NCBI GenBank assembly: GCA_964019425.1
Contig: OZ025810.1
Location: 372,001-436,000 of the forward strand
Source: Flectonema sp. DT1601
Lineage: Eukaryota; Euglenozoa; Diplonemea; Diplonemida; Diplonemidae
Reading direction: 5' to 3'
DNA length: 64,000 nt
In this document: positions 21,868 through 31,287 of the stretch, one piece after another
Layout of the letters: every line of letters begins with the position of its first letter
How positions within the stretch are numbered: position 1 is the stretch's first letter
Translations under genes and position numbers: made by a program
The notes under the pieces: model-generated
What the model saw: only the letters and a program-made list of their open reading frames with translations
Databases searched by the model: none
What the model was told of the DNA's origin: nothing

Positions 21868-24800
21868 CAGATGTAGTATTCTTTTCAAACTCGATGGTTC
21901 TTGAAGAATTTAGTGCAATTGAAGAAGATAATAAACATGGGTCAGATCATCGACCACTCTACACCGTACTGGATCCCATGTGCCAACTTGCACGGGCCAC
22001 GATAGGTTCGAAGAAACGCGTTGTATGGGACTTCAAGTCTACGGACTGGAACTGCTTTGGGACCATGCTCGAAAAGAGAATTAGAAAATCAAGACTCTCC
22101 GATGATGCAACTGCGAATGCCAAGCTCTTTAACAACATACTGCATGAAGTGGCGGCTAAATTCATTCGTCGACGTCTCCTTTTCAAAGGGAAACGGAGAC
22201 GGAAGTGGAAGACGTCAACCCCTGATTCTACCAAATCGAAGGGTGTCCACCTACGTGATCAACTTGACAAGGGTAACAACTTTGCCTTTGCGTTTAAGAA
22301 GATCAAAGAACTGCAGCAAGATGCTGGTAAAGATATCAGTGTCAACAACATCTCTGACTGCGATCTACCATCAGCATTCTTGGACCTGTTTGTCTCGAAA
22401 TCGGAAATATTATCGCTAGAGGCCCCCGCACTCTCAGAAGGTGATAATGAAATAGATATTTGCTGTGATTTCACAATGGCTGAAATTAAAGCTGCGATTA
22501 AGAACCTGAAGACCCGCAAGGCTGCAGGACCTGATGGAGTTCACAATGAGATGATCAAAAACTTCACTCCGGCAACAGTGGAATACCTCCTGAGAATTAT
22601 TAACACTTCCTGGAAGACTTCAAAAGTACCGTACCAATGGAAACAGGGACTAATCAAGCCCATGTTCAAGGCAGGGAAACCTCGTAATGAACTAAAGAGT
22701 TTCAGACCAATAACGCTCACATCGGTTGTTGGGAAACTTGCGGAGAGGCTCGTGTATGACCGACTCATGCACTGGCTCACAAAACATTCGTCGCTCAGTC
22801 CACTACAGGCTGGATTCAGAAAGGGGAGAAATACCTGTGAGCAGATCACCGTTCTAGTAGATGCTATCGTAAGGAGCCACATGGAAGAAAAGAGATCAGT
22901 GTTCTTGTCATTCGACTTTACTGCTGCGTTTGACAGGATCAACCATAAGATACTTTTATTAAAATTAGTAAAGATGGGTGTTCCGAATGTTATTATCAGA
23001 TGGATCACAGACTTTCTTACAAACAGGAAGGTTAGAGTTGAAGCGAATGGGTATTTTAGCGAATTCCGTACTCTGGCTAAGGGGGTTCCCCAGGGATCGA
23101 TCCTGGGTCCTCTTCTCTATCTTATCTACGTTGATGACCTCTGCAAGATTTTGGAACTGGAGAAGGAAACAACGACGTCTGCTCTGTATGCGGATGATAC
23201 AGCATGTGTGGTGTCAGGATCAAACATGGAAGAAGCTCTTTCGAATGCTCAGTTAGTACTCGACAAAGTGGATCAATGGTGTTTTGAAAACGACATGGCC
23301 TTATCAGTCTCCAAAACCTGTGCGCTTAAGATGAATGTTCGCTCGAAGGGCATAGTACTAAACGATACGTGTAATCGCGAACTGCTTTTCTCTAGATCTG
23401 TTGAGGAACGCATGCTTAAACTTGACTATGGCGACATCGAGAAGCATATCAATCTCAAATCACCCAGACCCATGCTTCAAAGTGGCGAAACGATTCTTGA
23501 AATTGGAGGAATCCCAATCAAGACACAAGAAGAACTCGACAACTTGATGCTGCAATACGTCGTTCGTGAGGACAGCATTATGGTTGTGAGAGCAATATTC
23601 AAAACTGCCTTTCTGTTACCGATAGTCGACTCAGTAAAATACCTCGGGGTTCACATCGACGACAGGCTCACATTCCACAAACAAGTAGGCAAGATTCACG
23701 AAGAATTAAAGAGGGGGATATCACTTCTGCAGTGCCTCCAGCCGTACGAACTGGACTACAAGACTCTTAACATGGTTAAGAACCTTTATGTAACCGCGAG
23801 AATCTCGTATGCGCTTGACAGTTTTGGTTGGCTGATAAGCAGCAGCGTTGACAGCATCGACTTCGAACTGAGGAAGGTCGCCAGACTGGTTACTGGATGC
23901 AGCAAGTGTACGCCAAGAGAGTTACTGTTGTGGGAGTCTGACATGTATCCTTTTAAACGTCAGATTGAAAAGCAGACAAAAATTGCGTACTACAGGTATA
24001 AAGCCATGACTTGGATACCTAATACAAACAGACTCGCCTCAACACAAAGCTACTGGGCTGGCCTAATCCCTGGCACTGATAGTCAGCGAGAAAGCCAGTG
24101 CCTTGTGCAGCCTGACTCGATGGAACCCTGGATATCTCCGACGAACCTTAGGATTAGCAACAGCTGCGGATTTCCGAAGTCCGCTAACCCTGCGGTGGAC
24201 AAAGAAAAGTTCATGTCGTACATTGGAACGTTACCTCCTGTCGACATGGTAATCAACTGCGATGGCTCCTACTCTGCTTCCGGCGCGGCCGGTGCGGCTC
24301 ATATTGCCAAGTCACGTAGCGGCCTTCGATCTGCTTACGCGTCTAGGCTTTATCAAGCTGACTGCAGCTACAGGGCTGAACAACATGCTCTGAAGAACGC
24401 GGCTAGACATCTGAGAACAGTGTTTAGCAAAGATCCTTCAATGAGATCTGTGAGGATATTCACGGACTCAAAATCCCTTCTGGATGAACTGCTGGGTGGA
24501 AGGTGCAGACAGAAGAACACTGAGTCCTTGAAGATACTGGAATACCTGCGCATGTGTGAGATGAAAGTGCATTTGCAATTCATCCCCTCGCACATTGGAA
24601 TCGAGTTTCACGATGAAGTTGACACGCTTGCAAAAGAAGCAGCGCACAACAAGAACATCCGACCTGTGCTAGTCAAAGGCACGTACTTCTCGCGATCATC
24701 ACATGTGAAGCGCTGCATCAAAAAGGATCTGCTTAACGTGAGTGGTTACACCTGCTACAAACACCTCATCAGAGGCCGTTCCGTTAAATACCCTCCTGGG

Positions 24801-25136
24801 TTGGAAAGAGCCGACGAGATACGGATAGCGAACTTCCGGACAGGATGTCACCCGCTAATTCAGAACTGGCGCAAGACGATCGACTGCCCATTTTGTGGCG
24901 AACCGTCCTCACAGGTTCACCTGCTGCAGGGATGTCAATCTCCCAAACTCGACTCGGCCAGGTTCAAAATCCTGGGCTTCTCAACACTGACCGGCAAGTG
25001 GGATCGCGACCGGGAACTTATTATTGCCAACGAAATTCCTAACCTTGAAGCCCTCTTCACTTTGGCGTGGCTTCCATCACTCGCGTTGATCATAAGGTGG
25101 ATGGAACAGACATCTAACCTTAGACTTTGGAAGTAA
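21861..25136 (+). CDS. LINE copy 2 ORF2 fragment: EN remnant-RT-RNase H
   Basis: The frame is open from the upstream junction; the first ATG inside the element is at 21893. Reverse transcriptase motifs appear in order: KAAGPDGVHNEM, the FRPITL block, AGFRKGRNTCEQ, SFDFTAAFDRI, GVPQGSILGPLL and catalytic YADD. Between YADD and VKYLGVHIDD there is an extra stretch of about 80 residues containing a PDZ-like segment (GETILEIGGIPIKTQEEL). RNase H follows with acidic residues in INCDGS, YRAEQ, FTDSK and HDEVDTLAKE. The protein ends with CPFCGEPSSQVHLLQGC. Replication would copy the element RNA at a nicked chromosomal target. Confidence 0.9.
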   Translation: MAADVVFFSNSMVLEEFSAIEEDNKHGSDHRPLYTVLDPMCQLARATIGSKKRVVWDFKSTDWNCFGTMLEKRIRKSRLSDDATANAKLFNNILHEVAAKFIRRRLLFKGKRRRKWKTSTPDSTKSKGVHLRDQLDKGNNFAFAFKKIKELQQDAGKDISVNNISDCDLPSAFLDLFVSKSEILSLEAPALSEGDNEIDICCDFTMAEIKAAIKNLKTRKAAGPDGVHNEMIKNFTPATVEYLLRIINTSWKTSKVPYQWKQGLIKPMFKAGKPRNELKSFRPITLTSVVGKLAERLVYDRLMHWLTKHSSLSPLQAGFRKGRNTCEQITVLVDAIVRSHMEEKRSVFLSFDFTAAFDRINHKILLLKLVKMGVPNVIIRWITDFLTNRKVRVEANGYFSEFRTLAKGVPQGSILGPLLYLIYVDDLCKILELEKETTTSALYADDTACVVSGSNMEEALSNAQLVLDKVDQWCFENDMALSVSKTCALKMNVRSKGIVLNDTCNRELLFSRSVEERMLKLDYGDIEKHINLKSPRPMLQSGETILEIGGIPIKTQEELDNLMLQYVVREDSIMVVRAIFKTAFLLPIVDSVKYLGVHIDDRLTFHKQVGKIHEELKRGISLLQCLQPYELDYKTLNMVKNLYVTARISYALDSFGWLISSSVDSIDFELRKVARLVTGCSKCTPRELLLWESDMYPFKRQIEKQTKIAYYRYKAMTWIPNTNRLASTQSYWAGLIPGTDSQRESQCLVQPDSMEPWISPTNLRISNSCGFPKSANPAVDKEKFMSYIGTLPPVDMVINCDGSYSASGAAGAAHIAKSRSGLRSAYASRLYQADCSYRAEQHALKNAARHLRTVFSKDPSMRSVRIFTDSKSLLDELLGGRCRQKNTESLKILEYLRMCEMKVHLQFIPSHIGIEFHDEVDTLAKEAAHNKNIRPVLVKGTYFSRSSHVKRCIKKDLLNVSGYTCYKHLIRGRSVKYPPGLERADEIRIANFRTGCHPLIQNWRKTIDCPFCGEPSSQVHLLQGCQSPKLDSARFKILGFSTLTGKWDRDRELIIANEIPNLEALFTLAWLPSLALIIRWMEQTSNLRLWK

Positions 25137-25327
25137 AGTAGGTGACATGTAGTCGCCAATATCAATTTGTTATTATTTTAGTATTTTCATCATTATCAAT
25201 CATCTCCTGGTTGGGTAACTGCACATCACCTTCGGTGTTGTCGCAGTGTCTCATCCAACACTCCTGTCTCCTTCTTCTCCTATTCTCCTTTAAATTTCTC
25301 TTGAGGGCAGGCCTTCGGGCTGTTCAA

Positions 25328-25342
25328 GTGGTCTTTGACCAC
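25328..25342 (+). promoter_or_regulatory. 3' UTR hairpin of LINE copy 2
   Basis: Same 6-bp stem and TTT loop as in copy 1 (GTGGTC-TTT-GACCAC), at the equivalent place in the 3' UTR. Confidence 0.6.
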
Positions 25343-25631
25343 CGCTCTAGTTATATGCTCGATTCTTTGTTTTCCTTATCGATGGTAGGAATGGTAACCG
25401 AATTAGCTTCATGTGTCCAATTTCAAGGACGCGTGACCATTTATTTTTTCCGTTGCCGCTCTTCTTACGTCCTCAGGCGGAGCCTACCTATGTTTCCCGT
25501 GTTTTCCAATTTGTCAGACTTAAACCAAAAGAAAGTATAAAAGAAAGACAAAACATAGAAGTGAAAAGAACCAAAACAAAGAGTCTGGAAGCACAGACGA
25601 GTGTAACCAAAAAAAAAAGAAGAAAAAAAAA

Positions 25632-28600
25632 GTGGTCTGGGACTTCAATACAGCTGATTGGCTTTCGTTCCGATGCGATCTGGACTACCGACTAAGCAAG
25701 GTGAACAGTATGCCGAAGGTGGGTATCAGGGCAGCAACATTTAACCGTATCCTGCTTCATGTGGCGAAGAAAAACATCCGAAGACGGCTTAGGATCCAGG
25801 GTAAGAGGAGGCGAATGTGGAATGCTTCGACTCCAGAGACTAAACAAGCGAAGGGAAAATTCGTTGCCGAGAAATTGGCTCAGGGTGAAGGATTTGCGTT
25901 TGCTTTTAAGAAAATTAAAGACCTGGATGCCGATGGGGGTCAGGAGATTCAAATCCCTGAATTCAGTGAGGACCAACTCCCTATTAAATTCCTTGAGCAA
26001 TTCGTGAAGACCTCTGTCAGGAAACGATTGAAATCTCCTAAGCTGAAGCCGAATGATTACGTGGGTGTTTGTGGACCTCTAGTAATGTCTGAGCTTGAGC
26101 GTGCAATCAAGAAAATAAAGTCAGGAAAGGCCCCTGGTCCTGATGGAATCCACGGGGCGATGCTCAAGAACCTTTCCGCAACCGGTAGAAGATTTCTCTT
26201 ATCGGTGTTTAACGACTCCTGGCTCGCGGCTAAGGTACCAAAAGTTTGGAAAGAGGGTATGATTAAACCGGTATACAAACCGGGTAAACCCAAAGAAAAG
26301 CTATCCAGCTACAGGCCGATCACGTTGACATCTGTAGTCGGCAAAATGCTTGAACGGATAATTTACGACAGGCTAATGTATTGGTTGACGTCAAATAATG
26401 CCTTGTCCTCCATCCAGGCAGGTTTCAGAAGGGGTAGGAATACTTGCGAGCAAATCTCACTGCTGGTCAATGCGCTTCATGGTGCGAGAAAAGGTGGTAA
26501 GAGTTCGATACTGCTCTCTTTCGACTTCACTGAGGCATTTGATAGGATAAATCATGTTAAACTGATTGCTAAAATGGTGGCGATGGGGATTCCTTCACCA
26601 TTCATCGGATGGGTCGCTAACTTTCTGACGCGAAGGAAGGCAAAGGTTAGTGTCAATGGCAATCTGAGCGCATACAGAACTGTGACGAAAGGTGTTCCGC
26701 AAGGGTCGATTGTTGGACCTCTCCTTTATCTGATATATGTCGACGACCTGGCTAAGAAACTTGAGAAGACTGGATGTGTTTCAGCACTCTACGCAGACGA
26801 CACAGCTTGTGTGGTCTCGAATAAGGATTTTAAAGTAACTTACCGAATGGCGCAATTAGTCCTCGGGTTAGTAGATCGTTGGTGCAAAGATAATGACATG
26901 GCACTGTCGGTTTCGAAGACCTGCGGGATGCCGGTGGACTGTCCTAGGAATATGTATTGGAGACTGGGATTCCCCAGAACGTCAGGAGAGAACCTCTTTC
27001 GGATCAGTAGGGGGGAACTGGCTGGGATGATTCGGTCAAATGAAGAAGGTAGGCCATTACTTGGAAATGGGGCGATGATCCTCAAGCTGGGTGACACGGA
27101 GGTTACGAAGGCAAGTGAACTTCTAGAACTGATGCCAGTGGGTCCGGATCCGACCTGGGTGAAGTTGCTGACTGCCGTACTCATGCCGATGGTTGATAGT
27201 GTTAAGTACTTGGGTGTCCATATTGACGATGACCTTACATATGGTACACAAGTGGATAAACTAATGGATGAGACGAGGAAGGGACTTGTACTGCTTCGAA
27301 AGTTGGAGCAATTCAACTTTGATTTCAAAACGCTGAACATGATCAAGAACTTATACATTCTCTCAAGGATTCTGTATGGGCTTGAGAGCTATGGACCTTT
27401 CTTGACAGATGAACAGCTAAAACCTATTGACCTGAATCTGAGGAAGATAGCTAGAAAGATCACCGGCTGCGGCTTCAACACAAGGTCCCTTCCGTTACTG
27501 TGGGAGGCGAACATACTCCCGATGAGACTGCAGATTGAGAAGCAAGCCAGGATTGCCTTATTTAGGTATCGGTCACTGGATTGGGTTCCTTCTACGAAGG
27601 GAATCGCTAGTGGAACTTGGAGTTCAACTTTACCGGCCGAGGACCGAAATATGGAGATACAGGGGATTGTCATGCCTGACAGCATCGAGCCATGGATAGA
27701 TGTTCCGAACCTGGAGATATCTTGCGGATATGGACATTCGAAGACCGGTGTTGCTGAAGTGGACAAGGCCAAGTTCGAGGAGTACTGCAGCGAACTTAGG
27801 CCTTGTACCTCGTCAATTTTTGTTGACGGATCCCACGACCCTGTCAACTACACGGCAGGCGCAGCAGCAGTGCAGATCACGCCGTGTGAACGGACCATGG
27901 CATCGAGACTTGTTGCAACGGAAAGTAGTTATAAAGCTGAACAGGTAACTCTGAAGCTGTTAATAAGTGAATTTGGAAAAGCAACCTCTGTCTTGGGTCC
28001 CAGATCTGGAATCACGAGAGTCTTCAGTGATTCTAAATCCAATCTGGATGAGCTGCGTGGTGGAATTGCGGCTCAGAGGAAGCTGAACTCTCTCTCGATA
28101 CTAGAAGGGATAAGAAAATTAGACTCATTCGTACACCTTCAATTCATCCCAGCTCACGTGGGAATTGAACCGCATGACAAGGCAGATGAACTGGCGAAAA
28201 AGATTTCAAAAGATGTTAAGAGCAAGCCGGTGTCAACGACTATGGACTTCTTCGCACACAAGTCAAGGATAGCGAGGGAAGCTAACAGAAAGCTGTTTGG
28301 TAAGATTATGGAGGGTTCAACAAGGGCGAAACCACCGATCAAACGGGTGATGCTTAGGCAATATCTTGATGCTACCGGAGGCCTGAGAGCGGCTCGATAC
28401 CCCAAGGACATGCTGAGAGAATCAGAGATAAGGATAGCCAGGTTCAGAACGGGCTCTCACCCCCTGCTCAGGGTAAATGAACTACCGATAAAGTGCCCCT
28501 TCTGCAAAAGAACAGACTCTACTGCCAGACATCTAATATTTGATTGCGAGGATGGTGACGTGGTCCGCATTAGAGAAGGAACAATTAGATCAAACATTCA

Positions 28601-28721
28601 GGAAGCGAGAATCTCCGAGACCAAACTAAATCTTTCAATAATGTTTGCGACGAGAAATCTTCACGCCCTAGCCGGCTACTTATGGCATTTGGAACAACGA
28701 ACAGGCTTATCAAACTGTTAA
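25632..28721 (+). CDS. LINE copy 3 ORF2 fragment: RT-RNase H
   Basis: A 1,029-codon frame open from the junction, where the apparent first codon is GTG. RT motifs are KAPGPDGIHGAM, the YRPITL block, AGFRRGRNTCEQ, SFDFTEAFDRI, GVPQGSIVGPLL and YADD. Between YADD and VKYLGVHIDD is the same kind of extra insert as in copy 2, with GAMILKLGDTEVTKASELLEL. RNase H residues occur in IFVDGSHD, YKAEQVTLK, FSDSKSNLDEL and HDKADELAKK. The end carries CPFCKRTDSTARHLIFDC. The N-terminal endonuclease is absent. Confidence 0.9.
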   Translation: MVWDFNTADWLSFRCDLDYRLSKVNSMPKVGIRAATFNRILLHVAKKNIRRRLRIQGKRRRMWNASTPETKQAKGKFVAEKLAQGEGFAFAFKKIKDLDADGGQEIQIPEFSEDQLPIKFLEQFVKTSVRKRLKSPKLKPNDYVGVCGPLVMSELERAIKKIKSGKAPGPDGIHGAMLKNLSATGRRFLLSVFNDSWLAAKVPKVWKEGMIKPVYKPGKPKEKLSSYRPITLTSVVGKMLERIIYDRLMYWLTSNNALSSIQAGFRRGRNTCEQISLLVNALHGARKGGKSSILLSFDFTEAFDRINHVKLIAKMVAMGIPSPFIGWVANFLTRRKAKVSVNGNLSAYRTVTKGVPQGSIVGPLLYLIYVDDLAKKLEKTGCVSALYADDTACVVSNKDFKVTYRMAQLVLGLVDRWCKDNDMALSVSKTCGMPVDCPRNMYWRLGFPRTSGENLFRISRGELAGMIRSNEEGRPLLGNGAMILKLGDTEVTKASELLELMPVGPDPTWVKLLTAVLMPMVDSVKYLGVHIDDDLTYGTQVDKLMDETRKGLVLLRKLEQFNFDFKTLNMIKNLYILSRILYGLESYGPFLTDEQLKPIDLNLRKIARKITGCGFNTRSLPLLWEANILPMRLQIEKQARIALFRYRSLDWVPSTKGIASGTWSSTLPAEDRNMEIQGIVMPDSIEPWIDVPNLEISCGYGHSKTGVAEVDKAKFEEYCSELRPCTSSIFVDGSHDPVNYTAGAAAVQITPCERTMASRLVATESSYKAEQVTLKLLISEFGKATSVLGPRSGITRVFSDSKSNLDELRGGIAAQRKLNSLSILEGIRKLDSFVHLQFIPAHVGIEPHDKADELAKKISKDVKSKPVSTTMDFFAHKSRIAREANRKLFGKIMEGSTRAKPPIKRVMLRQYLDATGGLRAARYPKDMLRESEIRIARFRTGSHPLLRVNELPIKCPFCKRTDSTARHLIFDCEDGDVVRIREGTIRSNIQEARISETKLNLSIMFATRNLHALAGYLWHLEQRTGLSNC

Positions 28722-28832
28722 CTGATTGGTAGTAGCTAATTCATTAGTATCATTCTCCCTTATCACACTCCTTAATCATCTCCTAATTTCTCTGAGGACA
28801 TCCGCAGAGCTTCATGGCTCGTAGGTAACCCA

Positions 28833-28847
28833 GTGGTCTTTGGCCAC
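28833..28847 (+). promoter_or_regulatory. 3' UTR hairpin of LINE copy 3
   Basis: GTGGTC-TTT-GGCCAC, the counterpart of the hairpin in copies 1 and 2. One stem base differs (A to G) and pairing is retained as a G-T/G-U pair, while surrounding 3' UTR sequence has diverged. Confidence 0.55.
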
Positions 28848-29066
28848 CGTCCCTGTACTGATCCTTCGCTTTATATTAACTGTGTCTTGAGATTCCTATC
28901 CGGGGAAGTCCTCCAACGGACTCAGGACAGTTGCGCTTGTTTTTACTTGTTTACTCTATCAAAAAATAAGAAGGGCAAGAATGCTCAGAATGAAGAAAAA
29001 TAAAGTGGAAAGACAGGGGGGATGTGACTAAAAAAAAAAAAAAAAAAAAAGTGGCGGATTTTCAGA

Positions 29067-29139
29067 TCCCCCTTGGCGCAGTCGGTAGCGCGTCAGGCTG
29101 TTAACCTGCAGGTCGTTGGTTCGAACCCAACAGGGGGAG
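29067..29139 (+). tRNA. tRNA-Asn: tRNA-Asn (GTT anticodon)
   Basis: A full cloverleaf: acceptor stem TCCCCCT/AGGGGGA, D stem GCGC/GCGC, anticodon loop CTGTTAA with GTT at 29100-29102, T stem GTTGG/CCAAC with loop TTCGAAC, and discriminator G. The A box (from 29074) and B box (GGTTCGAACCC, 29118-29128) are intact. There is no intron. The first base pair of the anticodon stem (29093/29109) is a T-C mismatch, the only blemish. The gene stands directly downstream of the LINE array and is probably the landmark that guides those insertions. Confidence 0.96.
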
Positions 29140-29140
29140 A

Positions 29141-29145
29141 TTTTT
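29141..29145 (+). terminator. RNA polymerase III T-run terminator
   Basis: TTTTT begins two bases after the tRNA discriminator base, with a second T5 run at 29147-29151. This is the standard polymerase III stop signal. Confidence 0.8.
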
Positions 29146-31287
29146 CTTTTTCTTACTCATCGGAATGAAGAGTTAGAACTACTTGTGTATCTCATTCATT
29201 CCTTCAGGTAGTTAGTATTAATAATTATCAGTCAGAACTTCCGTTTGATTTTAAATTCTAATTACCATTAATTGCAAGTGGGGTATACCGGTCCTGTTTT
29301 GAATTGAAGCCTTGGAAGCCCGTGGAGAAGATGACTCGGGATGAGGAGCCAGAGGTTCAATAGCTAATCCATTATTTATGTGGGATGTGGTGAATGTCTC
29401 TGAGACCTTCCACCTGCTTGGGCTAACCTGACTTAATCCCCTGTGTATCACCTGCGGAAGGAGTGAAAATAAATGACATTGCTTACACAAGTTGAAATAA
29501 AATAAAGACAAAACAATGGCAACGGGCAATGCAAGTTCCACTGAAGACTCACACATAAAGAGGTTAAAGTCAACTACAAATTGGAAACTACAAATTGGAA
29601 TCGGGTTCGCATTAAATAATTCATTTATTAAGAATCATAGTTTGAACTGCAAGGCTATGCAAGCAAAAAGGGCTGCGATGAGTTACCTGTAGCAATCTAA
29701 ACTAAACAGTCACCACAAAACCCGCAGATAAATAAATTACGGTGACCACTTAAATTCGCGAAATCTCTGAGGATAATTTTCGCAGCGGCTGTTCGAACAC
29801 GGTTTACACAAAACTAAAAAAAACATAATAACTGACTAAACAAACTAAGGGGTTCTTGAATCTTTGTTCGATTCCGGAGGATTTTTTGGGGATTAAATCG
29901 CATATAAGCTTGTTGTGTGCACAACAGAAATCTTTTTTTGCACGTCGCACTAAAAAATCTTGCACTCAACCAAGAACTATGAATTTTCACAAATAGAATA
30001 GAACTGATCAGCAACTGACTGCCAATCTGGAAGATTTATTATCTAACTAACCTAAAAAAAAAATGCACGGAGTGTTAAAAGAACCTTTCATATTCTGCTT
30101 CATGCAAATTGAACGAGGGATCTGAGTCCTGAAGTACCGAAAAGAAAAGTATGAGGGAAAAAAAAAACAAACCTCAAAAGGGGCCCCCTGAAAGCAATTA
30201 AGGAATCAAAGGGCGCTATGAGGAAGCGTTCTGAGCTTCGAAGGAAAATCAATCTCAGGATTGTCATTGTCAACTTGTAACGATTATACAGCTTCAACAG
30301 AGGTAAAATCTATTTCAGCTATTGTCGACGGTTCACAAACAGATCACGCGACAGGATCACGATCTGCGTTTTTATAATAAACAACGAGATTAACTCGAAT
30401 CAAGATACAAGCTACTGTGAAACAAAGAAAAAACAAACTTCTAACGAAGGGAACAAAGGAGCATAAACGGACTGCACAAAATCTGAACCTGCAAAAATAA
30501 AGGACAAAAAAAAAAAAAAAATAAATAACGAACGCAGTACTCGTTGCCAATTATTCAGTGTGCCGTTCGGTTACTATCAAAATAAAATAAACAGGTTCAC
30601 CTTTTGCTTACAGCGTGAACAAAATAACTGAGAAAGAGAGGCTGGAATAACATAATGATGTAACAAGTAAAAAGACACAAAAAAAAAAGACGCACACTTT
30701 CATAGTGAATTATTTGGGACAAAAAATGGGACTAACTAAATACAACTACAAGTAAGGGGGTATGTTTGACAATAATCCTCTGAAACAGAATGGGGGGGTT
30801 TTGAGAAAAAAAAAAAAAAAAAAAACGAACGAACTGCTTTAAAATACTTTGCAATCACAATTCGATGCTTGTTGGTTCTTATTAGTAATTAACACTCCAA
30901 AAATATTTTAATATATAAGTGTTGTCTTTTCTTCCTGCTTCACGCAGTATATTTTCTCTTCAACTTATAACCTATGCCAACTAAATGACTAAGTTTAACG
31001 AGTGATCTCACTTTGATACGACTGAAATGAAATCAGCGGGCTGATCCTTATAAATTAGACGCGAGGCGCCGATTCTAACTACTTCTGCCAAAAAAAAGCA
31101 AATTCATATATTTCACAACACAATTAGTGCTGAGGTTGATTATGACAAAGAACACAAAGAATTACCGAACTATATCGCAAGGTGCCGGAAGCCAGGAGAA
31201 ATTGACCGTTCTGGAGGAGACCTGTTTGTTTATTATGGTTTTTTAGTTATCTGTCAAATAGTTTTGTTTCATCACAAAAAAACTTAT
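29146..31287. other. Intergenic DNA, no gene established
   Basis: About 2.1 kb of A+T-rich sequence. A 101-codon minus-strand frame at 29556-29251 has a somewhat protein-like composition and a CCGCAG acceptor-like site, but no recognisable product and no partner exon, so it is not called. A-runs occur near 30509, 30675 and 30808. No RNA gene seen. Confidence 0.5.

Larger units (their letters stand above)
21861..25631 (+). mobile_element. LINE copy 2 with RT and RNase H, 5'-truncated inside the endonuclease
   Basis: A non-LTR retrotransposon of an RNase H-bearing clade (I/Tad/Ingi-like by domain order; exact clade not determined). The sequence starts within the last part of an APE-type endonuclease (GSDHRPL). 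It continues through a full reverse transcriptase, RNase H, a zinc-knuckle-like motif, a 3' UTR of about 480 bp and an A-rich tail (25609-25631). Its 3' UTR is nearly identical to that of copy 1. The single ORF has no internal stop, so the copy is young, but loss of ORF1 and most of the endonuclease makes it non-autonomous. It lies between copies 1 and 3 in the same orientation. Confidence 0.92.
25632..29050 (+). mobile_element. LINE copy 3, a second, diverged LINE family, 5'-truncated
   Basis: Same domain order as copy 2 but a clearly different family at protein and nucleotide level. It begins at GTGG directly after the A tail of copy 2, inside the linker between endonuclease and reverse transcriptase (WDFNTADW, matching WDFKSTDW of copy 2). 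It carries RT, RNase H, a zinc-knuckle-like motif, a 3' UTR of about 310 bp and a 21-nt A tail (29030-29050). The tail is followed by GTGGCGGATTTTCAGA and then the tRNA-Asn gene, only 16 bp away. The ORF is uninterrupted, so insertion is recent. Confidence 0.92.

Noticed and set aside
29251-29556. 101-codon minus-strand frame with some protein-like composition
   Set aside because: No family, no convincing start context and no partner exon; kept only as a note in the intergenic entry.
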